DNA from: an uncultured Clostridia bacterium
GTDB lineage: Bacteria; Bacillota; Clostridia; TANB77; RGIG9151
Direction: 5' to 3'
DNA length: 38,490 bases
Assembly (NCBI GenBank): GCA_934500865.1
Contig: CAKSUD010000007.1
Coordinates: 1 to 38,490, forward strand
The notes under the pieces are model-generated. The model worked only from the letters and a program-made list of their open reading frames with translations, made no database searches and had not been told where the DNA came from. Positions 17,906-25,616 of the stretch are shown one piece after another (the first letter of the stretch is position 1; each line of letters opens with the position of its first letter). A program made the position numbers and the translations under genes.

Positions 17906-18292
17906 ATGGGAAATAGTCCTCTTATAATTGATTGGATAAATAAAGCCGAAACAGATATGAAGTGTGCTAAAATTTTGTTTGAACATGATGGTGGGAACGA
18001 TGCTGTTACTTTTCACTGCCAACAAGCAATAGAAAAGGCTTTGAAGGCAATTATATTATATTTGTTTTCTACATTGGAATCAGGACATAGCTTGTTGTAC
18101 TTATGCAAAAAAGTTATAACTAAGTTGCCACAGTTCTCTACATATTTGGAGGGGTGTATTTTTGTAAATCAATATTATATAGAGACTAGATACCCTAATG
18201 AAAACCCTGTAACAGTATCTAATGAAGAAGCTATGCAATGTCTTAAATATGCTGAAAATGTTCTATGTGCAGTTAAAGCAAATATTGAATAA
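17906..18292 (+). CDS. HEPN domain protein
   Basis: A 128-residue HEPN protein. The core pattern is clear: a first helix DMKCAKILFE, then AVTFHCQQAIEKALKAIILYLF, SGHSLLYLCKKV, and YYIETRYPN near the C-terminus followed by EEAMQCLKYAENVL. The Rx4-6H RNase motif of toxin-type HEPNs is absent, placing it with the HEPN/MNT-associated 'C-terminal domain' group. The usual nucleotidyltransferase partner is not beside it. A strong GGAGGGGGAG precedes the ATG. It lies 35 bases after hemW and ends in the bidirectional terminator. A role in toxin-antitoxin or nucleotide transfer can only be guessed. Confidence 0.8.
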   Translation: MGNSPLIIDWINKAETDMKCAKILFEHDGGNDAVTFHCQQAIEKALKAIILYLFSTLESGHSLLYLCKKVITKLPQFSTYLEGCIFVNQYYIETRYPNENPVTVSNEEAMQCLKYAENVLCAVKANIE

Positions 18293-18320
18293 AAAAAGTG
18301 GACTAAAGTCCACTTTTTTT
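18291..18320. terminator. Bidirectional Rho-independent terminator
   Basis: Perfect stem GTGGACT/AGTCCAC (18298-18313) flanked by A7 on the left and T7 on the right, so it works on both strands for the convergent HEPN and copper-amine-oxidase-like genes. The TAA stops of both genes lie in the A and T tracts. Confidence 0.85.
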
Positions 18321-19215
18321 ATACTAAGCAATCTCCATACCTAAAAATTACGTTTTGTTTTAATGTTCCCAATGAAGTTTTTGTTTCTGTGACCATTTTT
18401 TCTATATATAAATTAATTACATTTACATATAATTTTCCGTATGACAGTTTCCCTGATTTTGCTGGGAAATAGCCTTCATATACATAGTAATTTTCACTTG
18501 ACAACTTATTATTTAAATTCATTCCACAAGATAATGTGGATAAATAATTTATTTCTTCTAGTGTTGTACTGCTAGTCAGCTTAATTGCGGATTCGTGCCA
18601 TGTGTTATTTAGTATGTTTTTTTCCATTATCTGATTTTTTCTTGTGTCTATATAAATGGAATTCCCAAAAGATACATTGTTTATTTCGTTTATAATGTCT
18701 ATTTGTACATCATATACATTGGAGATGATACTATTTAATCCAGAAAAAAAGGCATTTGTTTCAAAATAATCTTTAGCATTTTTTATGAATATAGTTTTTG
18801 AACTTTCATCCCAAATGGTAAAGTAGTCTAAAAATTCATTTAGTGTCCTAATTGGGATATATGTTTGGTTTTTATATAATACAGGAGCACATGGAATAAG
18901 GATTTCTAAATTATTTATTTTTGCAACATTTGAATTGATTTTAAATATTAGTTCTTTATCCTCATAGATTATTTTTACGACTTGCTTGGTTTTATCCCAT
19001 GAAAGATTATCTAGTGGGAGTGAAAGTTTTTCACACATTTCTTTGAGTGGGAATAATATGTTGGAGTCTGAGATTATTATTGGCGAAGATAGAGATACTT
19101 TTTCTGAGTTTATTACAAGGTTTATGTTATTATTTTCGATATAATCTAGGTTGTTTGCTGAGCTTGTACATAAAAACGGAATTATAGTTATGAATAAAAT
19201 AATCAATTTTTTCAT
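18319..19215 (-). CDS. Exported copper-amine-oxidase-like 'stalk' domain protein
   Basis: 298 residues on the minus strand with a signal peptide (MKKLIILFITIIPFLCTSSA). A copper amine oxidase N-terminal-like domain (PF07833-type) follows: the repeated NLVINSEKV, ILFPLKEMCEKLSL.LSWDKTKQVVKI and QTYIPIRTLNEFLDYFTIWDESSKTIFI pattern. No catalytic amine-oxidase domain follows. This non-catalytic module is common in wall-associated clostridial proteins. The C-terminal 150 residues are unrecognised. I chose MKK at 19215 because an AAAGGATGA ribosome site precedes it and it starts the signal peptide; an in-frame ATG at 19272 would prepend 19 residues. It is the only sizeable minus-strand gene. Confidence 0.8.
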   Translation of the reverse strand: MKKLIILFITIIPFLCTSSANNLDYIENNNINLVINSEKVSLSSPIIISDSNILFPLKEMCEKLSLPLDNLSWDKTKQVVKIIYEDKELIFKINSNVAKINNLEILIPCAPVLYKNQTYIPIRTLNEFLDYFTIWDESSKTIFIKNAKDYFETNAFFSGLNSIISNVYDVQIDIINEINNVSFGNSIYIDTRKNQIMEKNILNNTWHESAIKLTSSTTLEEINYLSTLSCGMNLNNKLSSENYYVYEGYFPAKSGKLSYGKLYVNVINLYIEKMVTETKTSLGTLKQNVIFRYGDCLV

Positions 19216-19388
19216 TTGTAAATCATCCTTTCTGTATAATAAATATATGCAAAAAGGAATTTTATAGAACAAAAAGTAAATAACAATTTAAATGTTAGAA
19301 AAATATTGTAATTTCTAGTATTTTAAAGAATATAAGAGAAAGGGCAACCAAAATTAATGTAAATCGTATTTTTGAATAATTTGTGCAA

Positions 19389-19417
19389 TTGAAGAATAGT
19401 TTGTTTAGTGATTAAAT
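19389..19417 (+). promoter_or_regulatory. groESL promoter
   Basis: TTGAAG (19389-19394), 17-base spacer, TTAAAT (19412-19417). Transcription would start near 19424, inside CIRCE, which fits HrcA repression. The gap 19216-19484 otherwise holds nothing recognisable. Confidence 0.65.
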
Positions 19418-19422
19418 AACAA

Positions 19423-19449
19423 TTAGCAATCGAGATAACAGAGTGCTAA
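19423..19449 (+). promoter_or_regulatory. CIRCE operator (HrcA binding site)
   Basis: TTAGCAATC, nine bases, GAGTGCTAA. The right arm is the exact CIRCE consensus; the left arm differs at one position (A for C at 19429). It lies 36 bases before groES and implies heat-shock control by HrcA, encoded outside this window. Confidence 0.93.
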
Positions 19450-19484
19450 TGAATAGAAAATATTTTGAAAGGGGATAGATATAT

Positions 19485-19769
19485 ATGAAAATAAGACCTT
19501 TAGGAGAAATGGTGGTTTTAAAAATGGCGGAGGCTGAAGAAACTACAAAAAGTGGAATCATTTTAGCCGGAACTGCTAAGGAAAAGCCACAAATGGCTGA
19601 AGTTATTGCTGTTGGACCTGGTGGAATGGTTGATGGCAAGGAAGTAAAGATGGAGTTAAAAGTCGGTGAGAAAGTTATTGCTAGAAAATATGCAGGAACT
19701 GAAATAAAATTAGATGGTGAAGAATACATAGTATTAAGACAATCTGATGTTCTTGGTATAGTTGAGTAA
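19485..19769 (+). CDS. groES: Co-chaperonin GroES
   Basis: 94-residue Hsp10 that caps the GroEL ring. Beta-barrel opening IRPLGEMVVLKMAEAEETTKSGIIL includes the mobile loop (EETTKSGIILAGTAKEKP, residues about 17-34) that contacts GroEL, and the C-terminal YIVLRQSDVLGIVE. GAAAGGGGAT precedes the ATG. It is followed 39 bases later by groEL and both are under the CIRCE element. The first residues read RPLGEMV where most GroES proteins have RPLGDRV, a minor difference. Confidence 0.96.
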   Translation: MKIRPLGEMVVLKMAEAEETTKSGIILAGTAKEKPQMAEVIAVGPGGMVDGKEVKMELKVGEKVIARKYAGTEIKLDGEEYIVLRQSDVLGIVE

Positions 19770-19808
19770 TTAAAAGACGTTTTATAAAATGTAAGGAGGA
19801 AATTTATT

Positions 19809-21446
19809 ATGGCAAAAGAAATTAATTATGGAATAGACGCAAGAAAAGGAATGGAAGCTGGTATTAACAAGCTTGCAAATACAGTAAAAGTAACATTAGG
19901 ACCTAAGGGAAGAAATGTTGTTTTGGATAAAAAATTCGGAGCACCTCTAATTACAAACGATGGTGTTACAATTGCAAAAGAAATTGAGTTAGAAGACCCA
20001 TTTGAAAACATGGGAGCACAACTTGTAAAAGAAGTTGCAACAAAGACAAACGATGTTGCCGGAGACGGAACAACAACAGCCACATTACTTGCACAAGCTT
20101 TAGTTCGTGAAGGATTAAAGAACGTTACTGCAGGAGCTAACCCTATGATTTTACGTCGTGGTGTTCAAAAAGCTATCGATGCTGCTGTTGAGGGAATTAA
20201 GGAAATAAGCACAAACATTACAGGAAAAGAAGATATCGCTAGAGTAGCCGCTATTTCTGCAAATGATGAAAATGTTGGCGAACTTATCGCTGATGCAATG
20301 GAAAAGGTATCTAATGACGGTGTAATAACAATTGAAGAATCTAAGACAATGGGAACAAACTTAAATGTTGTTGAAGGTATGCAATTTGATAGAGGATACA
20401 TTTCAGCATATATGGTAACAGATACAGAAAAGATGGAAGCTATTATGGAAGACCCATATATCTTAATTACAGATAGAAAGATTAGCAACATTCAAGATGT
20501 TTTACCTTTACTTGAACAAATAGTTCAACAAGGTAAGAAACTTGTTATAATTGCAGAAGATGTAGAAGGAGAAGCTTTATCTACATTAGTTGTAAATAAA
20601 CTTCGTGGAACATTCCAATGTGTTGCTGTTAAAGCTCCTGGATTTGGTGATAGAAGAAAAGCAATGCTAGAAGATATTGCAATTTTAACAGGCGGTCAAT
20701 TAATAAGTGAAGAACTTGGATTTGACATTAAGGAAACAACTTTAGGTCAATTAGGCCATGCACGTCAAGTAAAGGTTCAAAAAGATAACACAATTATTAT
20801 TGACGGAATGGGCGATGCGGCTAAAATTAAGAGCAGAGTTGCACAAATCAGAGCCCAACTTGAAGAAACAACATCTGAATTTGATAAAGAAAAACTTCAG
20901 GAAAGACTTGCAAAACTTTCAGGAGGTGTTGCAGTAATTGAAGTTGGTGCTGCTACAGAAGTTGAAATGAAAGAAAAGAAACTTAGAATTGAAGACGCGT
21001 TATCTGCTACAAAAGCAGCTGTAGAAGAAGGCGTTGTTGCTGGTGGTGGAACAGCGTATGTAAATGTTATTCCAAGAGTAGAAAAGTTACTTGCCGAGAC
21101 AACAGGTGATGAAAAGACAGGTGTTGCGATTGTATTAAAGGCTCTTGAAGAACCGGTAAGACAAATCGCAGAAAATGCCGGATTAGAAGGTTCTGTAATT
21201 TTGAATAAAGTAAAAGCTAGTCCAGCCGGTGTTGGATTTGATGCATTAAAAGAAGAATATGTAGATATGAAGAAAAACGGAATTGTAGACCCAACTAAGG
21301 TTACAAGGTCAGCACTTCAAAATGCTGCATCAGTTGCTACAATGGTTCTTACAACAGAAGCAGCAGTAGCAGATAAACCTGAAAAAGACGGTTGCCATTG
21401 TGGAGACAACGGAGCCGGAATGGGTGCAGGAATGGGAATGTATTAA
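19809..21446 (+). CDS. groEL: Chaperonin GroEL
   Basis: 545-residue Hsp60 that folds proteins in an ATP-driven double ring. Diagnostic segments include TLGPKGRNVVLDKKFGAP, the ATP-site VAGDGTTTATLLAQALVREG with the catalytic Asp region, EGMQFDRGYISAYMVTD, and AALEEGVVAGGG-type VEEGVVAGGGTAYV. The C-terminus ends with a GM-rich tail (GAGMGAGMGMY) as usual, preceded by an unusual DGCHCGDNG. AAGGAGGAAA precedes the ATG. It closes with a strong terminator at 21455-21495. Confidence 0.97.
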   Translation: MAKEINYGIDARKGMEAGINKLANTVKVTLGPKGRNVVLDKKFGAPLITNDGVTIAKEIELEDPFENMGAQLVKEVATKTNDVAGDGTTTATLLAQALVREGLKNVTAGANPMILRRGVQKAIDAAVEGIKEISTNITGKEDIARVAAISANDENVGELIADAMEKVSNDGVITIEESKTMGTNLNVVEGMQFDRGYISAYMVTDTEKMEAIMEDPYILITDRKISNIQDVLPLLEQIVQQGKKLVIIAEDVEGEALSTLVVNKLRGTFQCVAVKAPGFGDRRKAMLEDIAILTGGQLISEELGFDIKETTLGQLGHARQVKVQKDNTIIIDGMGDAAKIKSRVAQIRAQLEETTSEFDKEKLQERLAKLSGGVAVIEVGAATEVEMKEKKLRIEDALSATKAAVEEGVVAGGGTAYVNVIPRVEKLLAETTGDEKTGVAIVLKALEEPVRQIAENAGLEGSVILNKVKASPAGVGFDALKEEYVDMKKNGIVDPTKVTRSALQNAASVATMVLTTEAAVADKPEKDGCHCGDNGAGMGAGMGMY

Positions 21447-21454
21447 TAAGAGAT

Positions 21455-21495
21455 AAAAAATGGCTACAGCCTTAAGTGGGCTGTAGCCATTTTTT
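21455..21495 (+). terminator. Rho-independent terminator after groEL
   Basis: Perfect 11-bp stem TGGCTACAGCC/GGCTGTAGCCA (21461-21489) with a 7-base loop, flanked by A6 and T6. It separates groESL from rpoBC. Confidence 0.92.
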
Positions 21496-21552
21496 ATGCA
21501 TGTCACTTAAAAAGACCCGTCCCTTTTGGGTAAAAAAATATCGAGGAAATTA

Positions 21553-21581
21553 TTGACAAGCATCTGAAACGGTGATAAAAT
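21553..21581 (+). promoter_or_regulatory. Strong rpoBC promoter
   Basis: Perfect -35 TTGACA (21553-21558), 17-base spacer, -10 TAAAAT (21576-21581). Start near 21588, leaving a leader of about 260 nt before rpoB. Confidence 0.8.
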
Positions 21582-21587
21582 TATAAA

Positions 21588-21849
21588 ATGTATGAGTTTA
21601 TGTGCAGACATACGTAAACAGTTCTTCATTTCGCAAGAGCAGGAATCCTGCTGCCAAATGGTAGACATTTGATATTGCACTTAGAAGGAATGATTTTATA
21701 TTGTTTATTGTTAGTTTTGCTAAGAAATAAATAATTATTTAAGGAACAAGGATTACTTGGTCCTTATTGTCGTTCTTAAAATTACAAAATGCAACTAAAG
21801 ATAACGTGCTAATAGAGTAGTATTTGAATTTTATAGGAGGGGTAAAAAA
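21588..21849 (+). promoter_or_regulatory. Structured rpoB 5' leader (putative regulatory RNA)
   Basis: The 403-base gap between groEL and rpoB holds the terminator, the promoter and this leader. A closing helix GTGCA/TGCAC (21602-21606 with 21676-21680) encloses a GCAGG-AAT-CCTGC hairpin (21639-21651) and a CAAATG-gtaga-CATTTG hairpin (21655-21671). A further 10-position hairpin AAGGAACAAG-gatta-CTTGGTCCTT (21741-21765) has no following T tract, so it is not a terminator. AGGAGGGG (ribosome site) ends the leader. Function is inferred only from position and pairing. Confidence 0.5.
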
Positions 21850-24800
21850 ATGCATGAAATTAAACTGGGTAAAAACAAGAGAATGTCTTTTTCTAGAATT
21901 CCTGAAAAATTAGAATTACCTAATTTGATTGAAGTACAGAAAGATTCGTACGAGTGGTTTGTACGAGAAGGACTTAGAGAAGTATTTAGGGATATTTCTC
22001 CAATTACTGATTATACGGGAGGACTAATTTTAGAGTTTTTAGATTATTCTCTAAAGGATGACCCAAAGTATACTATTGCGGAATGTAAGGAAAGAGACGC
22101 TACATATGCAGCTCCTCTTAGAGTTAAGATAAGACTTATTAATAAGGAGACCGGCGAAGTTAAAGAACAAGAAATCTTTATGGGAGATTTCCCTCTTATG
22201 ACTGATAGTGGTACATTCATAATAAACGGAGCAGAGCGTGTTGTTGTAAGCCAATTAGTACGTTCTCCTGGTGTTTACTATGGAATGAAATATGATAAAT
22301 TCGGTAAGAAATTATTTGATACAACTGTAATTCCTAACCGTGGTGCATGGATTGAATATGAGACAGACTCTCAAGACATTTTCTATGCAAAAATAGATAG
22401 GACAAGAAAGCTTCCTGTTACAAGCTTACTTAGAGCTTTAGGTATTGTAACTGATGCCGAAATGCTTGAATTATTTGATAATGATGAAAAGATTTTAGCT
22501 ACATTACAAAAAGATCCTGTAAAGACACAAGATGAAGCTTTAATAGAGTTATATAAGAGACTTCGTCCTGGCGATTTACCTACAGTAGATAGTGCTAGAA
22601 ACTTACTTGAAGCTATGTTCTTTGACCCTAGAAGATATGAAATGGCTAGAGTTGGTAGATACAAATACAACAAAAAGTTATCTATTGCTACAAGAATTAT
22701 GAAACATGTTGCTGCTGAAGATATTAAAAATGATGAGCAAGTGTTTGTAAAAGCCGGAGAAATTATTAACAGAGAAACAGCTTTTGAAATTCAAAATGCT
22801 GGTATTAACGTTGTATACCTTGATGTTGAAGGTAAGAAGGTTAAGGTTATCGGTAACAATACTGTTGATATTTCTAAATACGTAGATATTGATTTAAGTG
22901 AATTAGGAGTTAAGGGCTTTGTTAACTATACTATTTTAATGAATATTTTAGCTAATAATCCTAAGAAAGAAGATTTAATTGAAGCTATCAAGGAAAATCG
23001 TACAGCTTTATCTGCTCCTACAATCACAATGGATGATATTATTGCTACAATTAGCTATTGCTTAAACCTTGAACATGGTTTAGGAAATACTGATGATATC
23101 GACCACTTAGGAAATAGAAGAATAAGAGCTGTTGGTGAATTACTTCAAAATCAATTCAGAATTGGTTTATCCAGAATGGAAAGGGTTATTCGTGAAAGAA
23201 TGACAATTCAAGATATGGATATTGTTACACCACAAGCTTTAGTAAATATAAGACCTGTTTCAGCTGCGATTAAGGAATTCTTCGGAAGTTCTCAATTATC
23301 ACAGTTCATGGATCAAAACAACCCTCTTGCAGAACTTACTCATAAGAGAAGATTAAGTGCATTAGGCCCTGGTGGATTAAGCCGTGATAGAGCAGGATTC
23401 GAAGTTCGTGATATCCACTATTCTCACTATGGAAGAATGTGTCCTATTGAAACTCCAGAAGGTCCTAACATCGGACTTATCGGTTCACTTTCTTCTTATG
23501 CAAGAATTAATGAATATGGATTTATTGAAACTCCATACAGACTTGTTAAAGATGGTGTAGTTACTGATGATATTGAATATATGGCTGCTGATGAAGAAGA
23601 TGGATATATTCTAGCTACTGCAACAGAACCATTAGACGAAAATAATAGATTTGTAAACCCTAAAACTAAAGTTAGATATAAGGCTGAAATCTTGGAAGTG
23701 GAAAGCAACAAGATTGAATTAGTAGATGTTTCTCCTAGACAACTTGTTTCTGTTGCTACTGCAATGATTCCTTTCCTAGAAAACGATGATGCTAACCGTG
23801 CTCTAATGGGTGCAAACATGCAACGTCAAGCAGTGCCTTTACTTAAAACAGATTCTCCAATCGTTGGTACTGGTATGGAATACCGTGCTGCAAAGGATTC
23901 AGGAGTTTGTATCTGTGCTAAAAATGAAGGTATTGTTGAAAAGGTTACAGCTGACAATATCGTAATTAAGAAAAAAGATGGCAACTTTGATGAATATAAA
24001 TTAGTTAAGTTCAAACGTTCAAACCAAGGTACTTGTATCAACCAAAGACCTATTGTTGAAAAGGGAGAACATGTTGGTAAAGGCGATGTTATCGCAGATG
24101 GACCTTCAACAGATAACGGAGAACTTGCGTTAGGAAAGAACATCTTAATCGGATTTATGACTTGGGAAGGTTATAACTACGAAGATGCTATTCTAATTAG
24201 TGAAAGATTAGTTAAAGACGATGTTTTAACATCTATTCATATTGAAGAATATGAATCTGAATCAAGAGATACAAAATTAGGACCTGAAGAAATAACAAGA
24301 GATATTCCAAATGTTGGTGAAGATGCATTAAAAGATTTGGATGATCGCGGTATTATTCGTATCGGTGCTGAGGTTCACTCAGGCGATATCCTAGTTGGTA
24401 AGGTTACTCCTAAGGGAGAAACAGAGCTTACAGCTGAAGAAAGATTGCTTCGTGCAATTTTCGGTGAAAAAGCTCGTGAAGTTAGAGATACATCACTAAG
24501 AGTTCCACATGGTGAAGCCGGAATAATCGTTGATGTGAAGATATTTACAAGAGAAAACGGCGATGAAATGACTCCTGGTGTAAATGAAATTGTTAGAGTT
24601 TATATAGCTCAAAAGAGAAAGATTTCTGTCGGAGATAAAATGGCAGGACGTCACGGTAACAAGGGTGTTATTTCAAGAGTACTTCCTGAAGAAGATATGC
24701 CGTTCTTACCTGATGGTACACCGCTTCAAATTGTGTTAAACCCTCTAGGCGTACCAAGCCGTATGAATATCGGACAGGTGCTAGAAGTTCACTTGGGTTA

Positions 24801-25584
24801 TGCTGCTAAAGCTTTAGGCTTTAAGATTGCAACTCCTGTATTTGATGGTGCTCGTGAAGGTGATATTTGGGATGCATTAAAACAAGCAGGATTAAATGAA
24901 GATGGTAAATCTATATTATACGATGGAAGAACTGGTGAGCCGTTTGATAGACCGGTTACAGTCGGATATATGTATATGTTAAAACTACATCACTTAGTAG
25001 ATGATAAGATTCATGCTCGTTCTACTGGACCTTATTCTTTAGTTACACAACAACCTCTTGGTGGTAAAGCACAATTTGGTGGACAGAGATTCGGAGAGAT
25101 GGAAGTTTGGGCTCTAGAAGCTTATGGTGCTGCTTATACACTTCAAGAAATCTTGACTGTAAAATCTGATGACGTTGTTGGACGTGTTAAGACATATGAA
25201 TCTATTGTTAAGGGCGAAAATGTTCCTGAAGCCGGTATTCCTGAATCATTTAGGGTATTAGTTAAGGAATTACAAAGCTTAGGTCTTGATGTTAAGGTAT
25301 ATTCTAAAGACAACGAAGAAGTTGCATTAAAAGAATATGTTGAAGATGAAATTGATGAAGAATTACCTGTTAACATTGAAGGTACAGAAGATTTACAGTT
25401 TGTTCGTCATTATGATGAGCCTATGGATGATGTTATTATAGAAGACGCTGAAGACGATGATTTTGAAGATGAAGAAAGCGATGAAATCGATGACGATGTA
25501 GAAGAATTCGATTTTGATGATAATGTTGTTGAGGATGATGAGCTCGGCGGAGAAGATTTAGACAATTTTGATGATGAAGAGTAA
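21850..25584 (+). CDS. rpoB: DNA-directed RNA polymerase subunit beta
   Basis: 1244-residue beta subunit of RNA polymerase. The rifampicin-binding segment is wild-type in pattern (FFGSSQLSQFMDQNNPLAELTHKRRLSALGPGG, from about residue 478), so rifampicin sensitivity is expected. The GDKMAGRHGNKG catalytic-region motif and the C-terminal clamp-anchor PESFRVLVKELQSLGLDV are present. The last roughly 57 residues are an extreme acidic tail (about 35 Asp/Glu), longer than the usual short end. AGGAGGGG lies just before the ATG. rpoC starts 32 bases after its stop. Confidence 0.97.
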   Translation: MHEIKLGKNKRMSFSRIPEKLELPNLIEVQKDSYEWFVREGLREVFRDISPITDYTGGLILEFLDYSLKDDPKYTIAECKERDATYAAPLRVKIRLINKETGEVKEQEIFMGDFPLMTDSGTFIINGAERVVVSQLVRSPGVYYGMKYDKFGKKLFDTTVIPNRGAWIEYETDSQDIFYAKIDRTRKLPVTSLLRALGIVTDAEMLELFDNDEKILATLQKDPVKTQDEALIELYKRLRPGDLPTVDSARNLLEAMFFDPRRYEMARVGRYKYNKKLSIATRIMKHVAAEDIKNDEQVFVKAGEIINRETAFEIQNAGINVVYLDVEGKKVKVIGNNTVDISKYVDIDLSELGVKGFVNYTILMNILANNPKKEDLIEAIKENRTALSAPTITMDDIIATISYCLNLEHGLGNTDDIDHLGNRRIRAVGELLQNQFRIGLSRMERVIRERMTIQDMDIVTPQALVNIRPVSAAIKEFFGSSQLSQFMDQNNPLAELTHKRRLSALGPGGLSRDRAGFEVRDIHYSHYGRMCPIETPEGPNIGLIGSLSSYARINEYGFIETPYRLVKDGVVTDDIEYMAADEEDGYILATATEPLDENNRFVNPKTKVRYKAEILEVESNKIELVDVSPRQLVSVATAMIPFLENDDANRALMGANMQRQAVPLLKTDSPIVGTGMEYRAAKDSGVCICAKNEGIVEKVTADNIVIKKKDGNFDEYKLVKFKRSNQGTCINQRPIVEKGEHVGKGDVIADGPSTDNGELALGKNILIGFMTWEGYNYEDAILISERLVKDDVLTSIHIEEYESESRDTKLGPEEITRDIPNVGEDALKDLDDRGIIRIGAEVHSGDILVGKVTPKGETELTAEERLLRAIFGEKAREVRDTSLRVPHGEAGIIVDVKIFTRENGDEMTPGVNEIVRVYIAQKRKISVGDKMAGRHGNKGVISRVLPEEDMPFLPDGTPLQIVLNPLGVPSRMNIGQVLEVHLGYAAKALGFKIATPVFDGAREGDIWDALKQAGLNEDGKSILYDGRTGEPFDRPVTVGYMYMLKLHHLVDDKIHARSTGPYSLVTQQPLGGKAQFGGQRFGEMEVWALEAYGAAYTLQEILTVKSDDVVGRVKTYESIVKGENVPEAGIPESFRVLVKELQSLGLDVKVYSKDNEEVALKEYVEDEIDEELPVNIEGTEDLQFVRHYDEPMDDVIIEDAEDDDFEDEESDEIDDDVEEFDFDDNVVEDDELGGEDLDNFDDEE

Positions 25585-25616
25585 ATAAAATGTATCACTA
25601 TGAGAGGAGTAAAAAG

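Noticed and set aside
21511..21540. Short ACCC...GGGT hairpin followed by A run, possible second terminator after groEL
   Set aside because: Only 4 bp, with A rather than T after it on the plus strand; the strong terminator lies just upstream.
25410..25598. Minus-strand frame of 62 Ser-rich codons opposite the RpoB tail
   Set aside because: It is the mirror of GAT/GAA-rich acidic coding; no ribosome site, no family.
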